Positions 11,983 to 23,192 of a stretch of 64,000 nt of DNA are shown one piece after another. Position 1 is the first letter of the stretch, and each line of letters starts with the position of its first letter. The notes beneath the pieces are model-generated. The model had not been told where the DNA came from, did not search any database, and saw only the letters and a list, made by a program, of their open reading frames with translations. Source of the DNA: Erodium maritimum. Lineage: Eukaryota; Streptophyta; Magnoliopsida; Geraniales; Geraniaceae. The stretch is from assembly GCA_963921825.1 (NCBI GenBank), contig OY997594.1, forward strand, positions 4,345,001-4,409,000. Reading direction: 5' to 3'. Both the position numbers and the translations under genes were made by a program.

Positions 11983-14900
11983 CTACTTGTGTCTGAAAAC
12001 AATGACAACTGCAGTACAGTTATCTTTGCATTGCCTCTCGCGAACAGCTTCTCTGACGAGGCGGCGGCTCACAACTGAAACAGGTAGTCCCTCCTGCAAA
12101 ACCACGTATCAGCCCTTATACATAATCATATGATACAAACATCGTAAGCAGTTCTTAGAAATTGTATGTAGTCAACATATGATGGAAGGAACAAATTTCC
12201 AATCAACCAAAGAACATTAATTTAAGGGAAAATGTTGTTTCCTAACCTTCTGTGACCTTTAGTTATCACTTCCTAACTGAGGTCGACCTATCGAGACATT
12301 TCCTAACTTAAAAAGTCGCACAATTTACATGATCCAACATAAAAGTGGTAGTTTGTTACAAAAAGTAGCATAAAGGTAGTATTTTTTTTTACAAGGAAAA
12401 CCACTTTTTTCATGCTTATTTTACACATGATTGGTACTTTTTGTAAACGTGTACCACCTTTGTGTTAGGATTTGTCACAAAAGGTCGACCTCTGTTAGGA
12501 ATTGCAAATGACCTTTCTGATGGGTTAGGAATCGACGTTACCCCTTAATTTAACAATAAATGGAGTAACTTTAGTAACACACCTTCTGCGACCTTTGATT
12601 CTCAAATACACACCATAAAGGTGAGGGTTACCAGTAACAGTCACCTTTCGTTATTCATCAAAGAAACAACACAGATTCCATCCATTTTGTTCCAAAAAAC
12701 CATTGATAAATGAGATGAGTCACAGTGTGTTCCTGATAAAACATCACCTATTCAATGTGAATCCAGGGTTTTTGATTAATAACGAAAGGTGACAGTGTGT
12801 AACTGAGAACTCCTCAACTTTATGAGGTGTTTTTGAGAATCAAAGGTCCTCGAGGGGGAGTAAATAACGTTTTCCCTAAAAAATCAATGTTTTCTAGCAT
12901 ATATGTCCCCATGTAAGGGCATGCCATCTCAACTGACCTGTTTGTCTCTGGGGATTGGTTGAATGATATATTACAAATCAAAATATTCATCCATTTTAGA
13001 GGCAAAACAATGCAGATCAAAAGGTACAAATGTAGATAAATGCAAGTAAAAGATGTAGTACCTTTAATAATTTCTGAACAAAAACAACAGCATCACTTGG
13101 TCCAAATACCTGAATTAAGTCGCATGTTAGTTTACCAATTACAAAGTAAAGAAGATACTATTGCACTTTGCACATATGAAGTTAATACTTTGTGTTTGGA
13201 AACAAAAACAGAGACAAGACCTACCCCCCACAGGCCATCACAACCAAGGATGATGAAATGCTCTCTTTCTGTCAGGTCAAAGGAATGTATATCCGGGGTT
13301 GCAACAACACCCACCTGCAATTTATTGGCTTCAATTAGATAGATATGCACACATAAATGGTTTCTTAGTAGCTAGTTGCTCAGCCCAGACAGAGAAATGA
13401 AAAGTATACAACAAGTCCCACAAATCACATGGAGAGCGAATTTCCTTTCACAAATCTATATTGTTATGATACTATACAATATTACGCAAGCTGAAGTGGG
13501 TGCAGAGCATCCAGCCAAAAGAGTCTTGCATGTGAAATTCTTTTGTGAAAACTATGCAGGAAAGTTTGTATAAAGATAGAGCTAATGACCTTCTTAAATT
13601 GCCGGTCCCCAAAGGCCCTAGATACTTCAAGGCGTCCCTGTACACGTCCATTTGAACTTACAATACCGCCAGCCTAGAAGAAATAAAGTGAGCATGTTAA
13701 GTGCCAGATTAATTAGATTCAGTGATCCGTCCAAGTGTAGTCCAGATTGGCAGTGCAAAACCCAACATTATGATGTACAGTCCAACTGCAATTGAAGAAA
13801 TGAATGGTTCCTCAAATGGGATCACCAAGCCATTCATGGAAGCGCATAGTGCAACAAGGCATAAGTAAGGTGAGAGATATGGTTATTTCGGGATTCCATA
13901 TCCTTTGTATCTTAGGCATGTTAAGCCTTCAATGGTTATAAAACAAGGGAAAATAAAACTGAGATACATACTAACAGCTGCATGCAAAAAAAACTATCCC
14001 CGCTTGAATTCCATATTTTTCCTCTCCTACAGACCTTTTGATAATGACAATGCAAATAAGGATTCTCTACTTGAGGATGAAGACTACTTTTTATATTTTA
14101 TTAGAGTGACATTCTCATTGGTTGTGCTTGAGTTTTCTCTATTTTTACTTTTAGCATAAGCATGATGAGTTGATATCTATGAGAATTATTAACTTTATGG
14201 TTATTTTTAAACATGCATTTTTTTTAATACAATTTTGTGCCTCTTTTTCAAAAGCGCGTGGTGCGCCATGCATTGCACAATGGCTCCAAACCAGGAATAA
14301 AATGCTCAGACAATCACAACCAAAGACACCAAGCAATAGGACCCTCAAACAAGGGCAATAGGAGAAATGTATTAATATTTAGACAGAGTACTTCTTTTTT
14401 GCAGGTTGAGTGGGAGTGAAGTAGATACCAATTTTACTCCCACACTAAGATGGAACTTAATACAAAAACAGACTTAAGAGTTTAATATTATACTATATAA
14501 AAAGTAATTCCAGGGCCACTTCTACATCCCACATCCAGATCCCGTAAATTTCAATATTTCCTTTTCACCATTTACTCCTAAATCTTTTGATGTAATGAAC
14601 CAGCAGTACTTCAAGAGAATAGATAAGTAGGAATCTGATTCCAAATTCGCAACGAAAAACTCCAAATATGCCCATATCACTGAAACATGCTTTAAGTTTC
14701 TACTCTTAATTTCTACTATTGCGAACACAACTTTACTTTATCCAGACCTTGTTAGTGGAATACATATTGAATTAGAAGAACTGAAACAGAGATTCTGTTT
14801 GAAGTTCACATTGTATTTCTAATAACCTTACCTTCTGAATACGCGCACGTTCCTGTGGATAAATGGCTTTGTGTTCCCTTGTCAAAACAATGCCCTTCAA

Positions 14901-17659
14901 TGAATCTAGTCCATCAGTAGTAGATGATCTTGCAAGCACTGCTTTTGCATCCCCAATGTTGGCAACGAAAACCTATCAAACAAACCAAATACAGTAGTAC
15001 ATCAATAGAACTTCTCACGTAAATAATTAAATTGAAAACATAATGATTAGTTAGGTTCAATAAACTTGACAGCCTCTTTTGGTAAATTGTTTCATAATAT
15101 TCCAGGAAGTAGCAGTAAAACAAGTCTTCTGGCTAATAGCTACTTAACATGCTTTGATGTTTGCACTCCAATACAGAGAATTCTGTAACTGAAATTATAG
15201 AATACGGTTGAAATTAAAAATATTTACAAATTCACCTTTTGTCCTAATACCCAAACACATACAGCAGTAGCACCATCCTGCCACCCTCCTGATAGGATGT
15301 AAGCAAAACAATAGAATCAAATCCTCAGATGAAACTACAGAAGATTCTTAGAAGTTTGACATGCTACAAGATTTAGGTCATTTTTTGAGTGTTGACAGAA
15401 AGCAAGCCAAAAGAGATACGATAAAAAGGGGACTAAAGATTGATGAAAAATCTAACTACATGTTATATCAAAATAGTATTTGGTATACTGATATCCTGTT
15501 TCAATAGAATCAAAGAAAGGGATACAAAAATGATCTTATCTTTACCTGCAGTACTTTCTTGAATAATAGATTCATCGGTTTTCCGAAAACCTAAATCAGA
15601 AAAATAAAATAGATAAAACCACTGGCAACAAATGACAGAGGAAAAAAAATCTTCAATGGGTAGTTAAGAAATATAGTCAACAAGTGATTTGCAGAATTAT
15701 ATCATACCATCAAGGATAGCCTTTTTGGCAGCTTTTACATCCAACTGCAAGAGCAAAGAACCAATGAGAAACAAGAAAAAGGAAAGCAGTCACATGAATA
15801 AGTAATAGTAGGATCGCAATACAATAAAATTGAAGGGTAGTATTTAACTTTCAATATTGAGGGGGTATTAAGTGGCGTTAGTAACTCAAAGGGTAATGGT
15901 TGCTTCAACATAAAGGGTGCAGCAAAGGTTGGGATCACGGTTGAATCGACAGTGATATTCTGGTGGTGGAAAGAACAACAAAATTCTTGCCGCTTGGTGA
16001 TGGCGTTGGTGCCAGCAAGGAGTGAACTGAAGGAAATAGTAGCTGGTAATTATTAGACAAAAAAGCTCATTAACCCTCGTTATTTTCATCTATCATAACT
16101 GACTAGCCTTAAAGTTCTTTTGCTTCTACATTAAGGGAACTTGGGATTACAAGAAACACGTATTATGGATTTTATGTTTTTAACTATGGGGAGAAGGAAG
16201 TTAGAGAGGCCGGATCCTAAATTTAATGTGCTTGTATAAGAACATAAACATTTTGACAGTCACAACTCTAATCTTGATCGAGGAGGAAACAGAAACTTGA
16301 TATAGAACTCTAGAATACGGTATAGTGAAAGGGTTCACATAGAACTGCCTGTTAACTCCCATAAGGAACATAACATTATTTACGACTATGTCATCTATGC
16401 CATCAAACTAAAACATATACACACATAAAACTAGACCAGGCAAACACACCAACTCACGTGGTAATCCAGCTGAAAGAATGCTTGCATGCAAGTGCTTCTG
16501 AGCATATTCCGCAGCTAACCGGCCTCCATGCCCATCATAGACTGCAAAATGTGCACATCTGGAAACATAGAAACACCTTAAGACTACCATTTCTATCCAT
16601 TTGTAAGAAAGATGCAAAAAAAGGCCAACTGATACATTAATTACAAAGAGATGAGCTAAATCAACAGATTGAAAAATACCACGACCACAATGAAGCAGGC
16701 TCATAACATGTACCAATTGTACATTCATGAGCCAGGTCATCCATTAACCAATGTGGTCGAAGGTATAATAAAGCTAGATTATTCAAAAACGATACCCTAC
16801 TACAAGTTCAAAAAAGGGAGGAGGGAGAATTTTTTTTTGCTCAAAACCGTCTATGCAATGACTTCGAATTGCATTTTCATTGCATATAGGAATCGAGTTA
16901 TGTAAAAGCATGTGGCTTTATGTGCAAACACATACGAGGCCGTAATACCACTATTCTTAGCATCACTTATAGAGCATATGATGTATATGGGTTTATCTAT
17001 AAATGCAAGGTATATACCAGCAAGCCCATTGTCACTAAAATGGGATGTCACAAGGGTTCAAACACTTGAAGGTTAGGTTAGCAAGCTCAAACACACAAGC
17101 TATTCCAGTAAAAGCTTAAGTTAATACTTAGTTGAGTACTCTACATCTTAACCATGTATGTTTCATATACATTGACAGTAGGCAGTAACCAAAATGACAG
17201 TACTGATTGTGAATGATCTTCAAATCACCAATAATAGCATAACGCAACTAAATCAGAACCAAAAGGGTCAAAAGCAATAACATAAAGACACGAGAAAAAT
17301 CTGGGAAACCTCAATTTTCCGGGAAAATCCAAGCCGGCATCAGGAAGCACGACCCAAGCATCCTCCATGGCGTGTCTAGAACCCTTATCCTCGGCTGCAG
17401 CCGCTTCAATCTCAAAACCCACCTCCTTCAGACCCTTCCCATCCTGCTTCGTAGCCTCGCTCACCTTCTCCGGCACCGGATTCGGATTCTCGGCACCGGA
17501 TTCGCTCGCTTCTTCTGCATTAACGGCGCACGAATTTGTGGTTTTCAACTTCTTCGGCGCCGAATCAGAGTCCTCCGAATCGGGTTCGCGCCTGAGCTTC
17601 GGGTTTGAATCGAGCATGGAAGTCGCGATTTCGGGTTGTGAAAGAGTGGATTTGCTCAT
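11983..17659 (-). CDS. Protein phosphatase 2C (PP2C 8-like)
   Basis: This is a Mn/Mg-dependent Ser/Thr phosphatase. Exons are 17310-17659, 16450-16558, 15708-15744, 15546-15590, 15236-15288, 14832-14972, 13590-13673, 13225-13314, 13062-13109 and 11983-12093. They total 1068 nt (355 aa plus stop), all in frame. The PP2C motifs run in order: SRHAMEDAW, the metal-binding YDGHGG, DGATAVCVW, VANIGDAKAVLARS, VLTREHKAIYPQE, GRLEVSRAFGD, VATPDIHSF, ILGCDGLWG and KDNCTAVVIVF. The first 90 residues are acidic and low in complexity, with a KKLK basic patch. Length and exon content match Arabidopsis probable PP2C 8 (At1g18030) from memory. It appears functional. Its last intron carries two hairpin elements. 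Confidence 0.94.
12226..12544. mobile_element. Mutator-like MITE (family A) in the last PP2C intron
   Basis: This 319-bp hairpin element has ends gggaaaatgttgtttcctaa and gttaggaatcgacgttaccc. It is bracketed by the perfect 9-bp duplication ttaatttaa (12217-12225 and 12545-12553), diagnostic of Mutator-type insertion. Relatives are at 30047-30344, 30734-31010 and 31889-32276. Confidence 0.88.
12562..12876. repeat. Second hairpin repeat in the last PP2C intron
   Basis: Long inverted arms carry cctttgattctcaaa with ...ggtgagg on the left. The reverse complement on the right reads cctttgattctcaaaaac with ...gttgagg. It lies only 9 bp from the family A element. The arms are imperfect and no clean target duplication was found. 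It is probably a related Mutator-like MITE. Confidence 0.65.
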
Positions 17660-18129
17660 TTTGGTTCCAAGTGAAGTGCTGTGAGGTTTTGTGACGTGCC
17701 TCTCTGCTCGAAGTGGTTTTTTAGACTTTCAGTATCTTTCGACCCATAGGTAAAATATCATTCACGTGCTTGTCACGTGTTCTAAAACGTTCATAAAATG
17801 AAATTTTCAATTTTCCGTTTATTCTCAAATCATAACTTCAACTTTTTATTTATAGTCAAATCATAACCATTAACTATCAACTTTTCATGTTACTCACTTA
17901 ACGACCGTTAGACTTGTAGACGGAAAATGCAATAGTTGCTGGTCAACGTCACTACATGACAATTTACGCTTGCTTAGTTAGGATTTACCAATAAAGGAAA
18001 GGTGTGCGTGCGGACATGGAATAACCCCTTTAGTATAAGCCAAATTTATATAATTTAAGGAAATTTTCGATATAATTTCCGATCAAACATTTAAAAAATA
18101 TTTACTGTTTCATGTATAAACAAAATATT
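17660..18129. other. PP2C promoter side with a dispersed repeat
   Basis: This is the 5' flank of the minus-strand PP2C gene. The part at 17782-18030 is the second copy of the repeat seen at 4328-4510 in IGPS intron 1. No gene is visible. Confidence 0.5.
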
Positions 18130-18711
18130 TACCAATACTTTCATATCCAACCGTCACTAACCATTAACTTTTCATTCAAAATAGATAAAATATCTATAAT
18201 ACTCTTAACTACCACTCAAATTTTCAAACTCATGTTATTGATTTCGAAAATTATTTTTAATTTATAAAAATCATATTTTAATTTTAAAAAATCAGTTTTT
18301 TTAAAATTCAGTTTTTATTTTTTAAAAATCAATTTTTATTTATTGTTTAAAAATCAGTTTTTAGTTTTTTTATACAAATCTGTTTTATTTTTAAAAAAAT
18401 GATATTTTATTTAAAAAAAAAAATTATTTAAAATTTGTTTTGTTGTAAAAAAGTAATTTTATTTATAAAAAATCGTATTTTATTAAAAAAAATCAATTTT
18501 TAATCTTTTTTAATCACATTTGTTTTTTTAAAAAAATTTGTTCGTCTTCTTCGTGGGACCAAACCTATCCAAACCAGTTTTTATTTTTTGTTTAATTTTA
18601 AACTTACTCGAGGACTGTAGAACCGAGAACTTGGACTAGTTGTAGAGAGTTTAGGCGAAGGGTTGAGGGAAGCTGATCTGGAGATGGGAGGCGAGTCTCC
18701 TGATCTGTAAC

Positions 18712-18837
18712 GGGTTGGGGTGGGGTGTGGGTGAGATCCAACGTGACCGTTGAAAACGACGTCGAAGCTGAAATGATGGCCATGGTGGAGGGGTAGGGAA
18801 AGATGGCACTGGTCATTGTGCATGATTTGGATGAGTT
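18712..18837 (-). pseudogene. Captured fragment resembling a group IIb WRKY C-terminus
   Basis: Read on the minus strand, the core encodes SSKSCTMTSAI, then STMAIISAS and STVTLDLTHTPPQP. Group IIb WRKY factors (the WRKY6/31/42 type) carry a near-identical segment after their zinc finger: SSSMATISAS, then FPTVTLDLT, then TPP. No WRKYGQK heptad or zinc finger is present, so this is only a short transposon-borne piece. The identification is from family memory, not alignment. Confidence 0.55.
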
Positions 18838-19220
18838 TGGTTCCACGAATAAGATGAACAGAAACAAAAAAAGTAAAGAAAACAAATGTGATTAAAAAAG
18901 ATTAAAATTGATTTTTTTTTCAATAAAATACGATTTTTTATAAATAAAATACTTTTTTTAAAACACAACAATTTTTTAAATAAATTTTTTTTAAATAAAT
19001 AAAATATCATTTAAAAAAAATAAAAACTGATTTTTATAAGAAAACTAAAATTTGATTTTTAAATAAAAAATAAAAATAAAAATTTAAAAAAATAAAAATG
19101 ATTTATTATAAATAAAAATTGATTTTTTTAAAAAATAAAAACTGAATTTAAAAAATAAAGTGATTTTTTAAACTAAAATATGATTTTTATTAAAAAATCA
19201 ATGGTGTGAGTTTGAAATTT

Positions 19221-20480
19221 GGGTTATTTACGATAAGGTACCCTTATGTTTCGTCCACGAACGATAAGGTACCCTAATGAATTTTATGTCCGATAAGGTA
19301 CCCTAATGATTCGTCCACGAACGATTTGGTTTAATGTTGTTAAAAAACTAACAGAATTATGTAGAATGACTATTTTGCCCTTTGACATTTTAGTTAACTT
19401 TTGACTTAAGAGTGAGATGACCATTATACCCTCAGTTATTATTTTTCCTTAATTTATATTTTCTAATTAATTTTAATTTTCAAAATAAAATAAATAAATT
19501 ATATAATATTTTTGAAGTTATATTTTTTTAAACTGGATTTTTTTTTTCAAAAATCTGTTTTTATTTTTTTAAAATCAGATTTTTATATTTTAAAATCAGA
19601 TTTTATATTTAATTAGTTTTATTTTTTAATAATTAGTTTTTTTATATAAATAATTTTTTTTATTAAAAACAGTTTTATATATAAAAATCATTTTTATTTT
19701 TAAAAAAATAATTTTATTTAAAAAAACGCAGAAGTTCGAGCTTCGTCCCCGGCCAGCTCCGGCGTCGTCTCCGGCCACCCACCTCCTCCGGCGTCTCGTC
19801 TCCGACCACCCACCTCCTCCGGCGTCTCGTCCACGGCGTCGTCCTCGCTGATTTGGTTCAGATCTGAACCAAATCGCGATTTGGTTCAGATCTGACCGTC
19901 TCTCCAAGCTCGTCGCCGGCAACCAGGACCTCTCCGCCACCGACTACCAGCTCTGCTTCGCCGCCTGCCACGACGCCATCCCCCGCTGCATCCCCGACCA
20001 CCTCCCACGACGCTAGATTTGGTTCAGATCTGAACCAAATCAGCGAGGACGACGCCGTGGACGAGACGCCGGAGGAGGTGGGTGGCCGGAGACGAGACGC
20101 CGGAGGAGGTGGGTGGCCGGAGACGACGCCGGAGCTGGCCGGGGACGAAGCTCGAACTTCTGCGTTTTTTTTTTAATAAAATTAATTTTTAATTTTTTGT
20201 ATTTTTAAATATTTTTATTATTATTTTAAATAGTTTAATTTTTAATTTTAAAAAATTAAATTTATTTATTTATTTATTATATAATTAAGGGTATAATGGT
20301 AATTTTGTCTATCAAATTTATAAGCTTAAAATATGAAAGGGTAAAATCGTCATTTCACACCCCACTTAACTGCAAATGTTTAAGTTAGAGGAATATTCCG
20401 TTAGTTTTTAACGGAATATGCCAATTTTAAACCAAATCGTTCGTGGACGAAACATAAGGGTACCTTATCGTAAATAACCC
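19221..20480. mobile_element. Inner Mutator-like element with palindromic GC-rich core
   Basis: This is a 1260-bp element. Its terminal inverted repeats start gggttatttacgataaggta and continue through cgtccacgaacgat, mirrored at 20438-20480. It is flanked by the perfect 9-bp duplication ttgaaattt (19212-19220 and 20481-20489). The short word cgataaggtaccct occurs three times near the left end. It is inserted inside the older element at 18130-20580. Confidence 0.88.
19737..20164. repeat. GC-rich large palindrome with captured ORF in its loop
   Basis: The arms at 19737-19875 and 20016-20164 are near-perfect reverse complements rich in CCGGCGTC units. Both end inwards with the self-complementary word ggttcagatctgaacc. 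The 140-base loop is GC-rich with strong third-position C bias. It reads open on the plus strand (DRLSKLVAGNQDLSATDYQ, then LCFAACHDAIPRC) until a TAG. This looks like a piece of a cellular exon copied into the transposon; I do not recognise the parent. Confidence 0.7.
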
Positions 20481-20639
20481 TTGAAATTTTGAGTGATAGT
20501 TAAGGGTATTATGGACGTTTTACTTATTTTGGATGGAAAGTTAACATAATCTGACAACTGGGCATGAAAGTATTAGTTAATGTTTGAAGTTCACTAGGAA
20601 TGCTGTCAGATTATCTCTATTCCAAAGACCTGAGAAGCA

Positions 20640-21850
20640 TTAATGTATTTGGAAGTCTCTAATATGATGGGGCGAAATCAGAGTAGCAGTTTGGCCTACC
20701 TATGGGATGAGGTCTTGAAGAGGATCATATCATAGGATGAGAAGCTTCTTTCTCCAACAGGTCGGAAGATAATGACCCGCTCAGTTTTTACATCACTCCC
20801 CACATATGCCATGTCGATATTTAAGGTCCCTCAGATCATTACTAACAAGATTCATGTGGCTTTGGTTCGATTCTGGTGGGGGCGTCAACGAAGAAGCCAA
20901 GGCCGATTATCTATCAAGATTGGACCAACATGTGTATTCCCAAGGGGGGGGGGGGGGGGGGGGGGTGGCCTTTAGAGACCTTCAATACGGTAACTCACCT
21001 CTCGTAAGCAGGCATGGATTTTGATTACGAACCCCGATTATTTTGGTGGCCCTTTTGGTGAAGGCTCGATACTATCTGAAGGGCGACTTCCAAACGACAA
21101 CAAGGCTAACAACCCCAGCTATACATAGACGAGTATTCGGGCTACTCATTAGTTTTTTTTTTAATCTTTGGTCTTTAAAGGGCAGTGGGGGTGGGACGAC
21201 CTCTCCTATCTTTGGGAGACCTTAGCTTCACACCATAGACCTATACATCCATACCATTCCTTTGCGTGTTATGAGGGTCACAATATCCAGCCTTATTCTC
21301 TCAAGACCCCGGAGGTGGGATGTGGAGCATATACATGAGATATTTCAACCGAAGGATCAACCCATGAAGAGACAACTGACCTTATGTTTCTACATTGCAA
21401 GTTTGTACGGAACTATTGGGAGCGGGTGGATATCAGATTTGGTCTTAGACGAAGGTCTGGCTCAGCCCCCATGTGTTACACCAAACTCTGGCCCCCAGGG
21501 AGCCTCTTCATGGGTTTATCCCCCGGTAGGGTCTACGATCATCAATGTGGATGAAGCCGTGTTTCGGTAGCCCTCCCAATCTGGGTGGCGTCGGTTAGAC
21601 TCTGAAGTTGTCCTGGATGCTGGGAGTGGAACCGTGCAGGGTGTTTGGGAGCCTAGCATGATTGAGGCTCATGCGATTGTCGCTGATTTGGCAATGACTC
21701 GAGGCCATGGGTGGAGGGATGTTGGGACTCATGTGAGCTCCCCTTACACACTATCTCCGATCCATCTTGCAGGACGCCAAAGTCCTTATATCCCTTATCG
21801 AAGATGTCAAATTCGAATTCGTAAAAAAATCAACAAACAAAACCTCTAAA
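20640..21850 (+). pseudogene. Decayed LINE (non-LTR retrotransposon): RT C-terminus and RNase H
   Basis: Frames are broken, but the order of plant L1-type motifs is kept. SLPTYAMSIFKVPQII and RFWWG appear at 20790-20890, then FRDLQYGNSPL, and VKARYYLKGDF near 21045-21090. A reduced RNase H follows: WVYPPVGSTIINVDEA at 21510-21560, then a GxVQGVWEPSMIEAHAIVADLA segment near 21630-21690. Several stops, frame changes and a 22-base G run show it is dead. Confidence 0.8.
20944..20965. repeat. Homopolymer of 22 G
   Basis: An uninterrupted G run lies within the LINE relic, where intact relatives have a short Gly-Gly coding stretch. It could be replication slippage or an assembly artefact. Confidence 0.9.
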
Positions 21851-21927
21851 CGGTCAGTTAGAAAAGCTTGTTCTATACCTGTATTTTCTGGGTCGTTAAT
21901 TAGAGCCCATTAAGGTATGGAAGTGTC

Positions 21928-21934
21928 TATAAAA
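21928..21934 (+). promoter_or_regulatory. TATA box of the nucleoredoxin-like gene
   Basis: TATAAAA lies about 95 bases before a good splice donor (aaaag/gtagct at 22025/22026). This suggests a short non-coding first exon and a 1167-base 5' UTR intron ending at acattacag (23192). Confidence 0.5.
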
Positions 21935-22179
21935 GCACGACATCTCCTTCCGGTTCCGATCTAGGGCAGAGTCAGATAGATCCTCGCCGGAAAGGAGCTA
22001 TCTTCTCAGAGGCAACGATCAAAAGGTAGCTAATCCTTGTGATTAGCTTTAATATACTGCATGAACTTGAACACTTGTATCTGATTAATTAGTTTTACAC
22101 AGCTTGAACATGAACACGAACACTAGGGTTAGGTTACCATTTATTGCTTTTCATAAACAAAACTACATGAACATGAACA

Positions 22180-22505
22180 CTATTGTCGAGTTGTACCGCT
22201 TAAGAACTTGCCGCTGATTTTTTTGTCGATCTGTTGACTTAGGTATTTACTAAAAAATTCAGTTACAAACTAACATTTTTCGTTAGAGATGACGGAGAAC
22301 GTTAGGAAAAGCTGCAAAAACTAACAAGTATACGTTTAGTTTTTGAGTTTAATAGTCATATTGCAGTCAGTTCGTGGAGTTTTTCCTAACTTTCTCCGTC
22401 ATCTCTAAAGGTTAAGTCAGAAGTGCGTTTCTGATCGACAAATAAGTCACCAGCAAGTTCTTGAGATGTACAAGTCAGGCATAGTTGTTACCTGTAGTTT
22501 TTCCT
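22180..22505. mobile_element. Hairpin MITE (family C), copy 1
   Basis: The left end gtcgagttgtaccgcttaag pairs with the right end cttgagatgtacaagtc. An inner pair, gagatgacggagaacgttag and ctaactttctccgtcatctc, also matches. Homologous copies are 22672-23045 and 35281-35645. Confidence 0.65.
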
Positions 22506-22671
22506 ACAATTTGTTGTACCTAATCCTTTTGATTAGCTTTATATATACAACATGAACTTGAACACTTGTATCTGATTAGCTTTGCATAGCATGAATATGA
22601 ACATGAACATGAACATGAACACACTAGGATTAGGTTCCTATTTATTGTTTTTCATAAACAAAACTACATGA

Positions 22672-23045
22672 ACATGAACACTATTGTTGAGTTGTACCGC
22701 TCAAGAACTTGCTGCTGATTGTTTTGTCGATCAGAAACTCACGTTGACTTAGGTATTTACTAAAATAAACTTTTTCCATTACAAACTAACATTTTTCGTT
22801 AGAAATGACGGAAAACGTTAGGAAAAGCTGCAAAAACTTACAAGTATACGTTTAGTTTTTGAGTTTAATAGTCATATTGCAGTTAGTTCGTGGAGTTTTT
22901 CCTAACTTTCTTTGTCGTCTCTAACGGAAAATATTAGTTTGTGTAATTAGCTTAAGTTAGGAGTGCGTTTCTGATCGACAAATAAGTAACCAGCAAGTTC
23001 TTGAGATGTACAAGTCAGTGATAGTTGGTACCGGGAGTTTTTCCT
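22672..23045. mobile_element. Hairpin MITE (family C), copy 2
   Basis: Same arms and inner hairpin as copy 1, carried by the second tandem unit. The ends are ttgagttgtaccgctcaaga and cttgagatgtacaagtcag. Confidence 0.65.
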
Positions 23046-23192
23046 ACAATTATTGTACCTAATCCTTCTGATTAACTTTATATATACAACATGAACTTGA
23101 ACACTTGTATCTGATTAGCTTTACGCAGCATGAACATGAACACTAGGGTTAGGTTACGATTTAATCACACTTGTTTGTGGATTACATTACAG

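Larger units (their letters stand above)
18130..20580. mobile_element. Outer Mutator-like (Pack-MULE candidate) palindromic element
   Basis: Long terminal inverted arms can be read: ttaactttNcatNcaaaata and actNttaactaNcactcaaa at the left (about 18135-18235) recur inverted at about 20482-20577. A second pair of very AT-rich inverted arms (about 18230-18600 and 18850-19200) flanks a GC-rich core. The element is interrupted by the 1260-bp element at 19221-20480. Outer borders are approximate, because no matching target duplication could be recognised. Confidence 0.6.
22030..23060. repeat. Tandem duplication of about 0.5 kb in the 5' intron
   Basis: The start word cctaatccttNtgattagc occurs near 22033, 22520 and 23059. 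The order of internal words is repeated (gaacttgaacacttgtatctg, actagggttaggtta, then the hairpin element). This gives two full units and the start of a third. Each full unit contains one copy of the family C hairpin (about 22180-22505 and 22672-23045), so the MITE was inserted before the duplication. Confidence 0.8.

Noticed and set aside
19860..20050. Palindromic word ggttcagatctgaacc as a regulator site
   Set aside because: It repeats inside the transposon palindrome and is better explained as part of the captured and inverted DNA.
22560..22620. Repeated catgaacatgaac words as a CRISPR-like or telomere-like array
   Set aside because: Too short, no spacers, and part of a larger tandem duplication in a plant intron.
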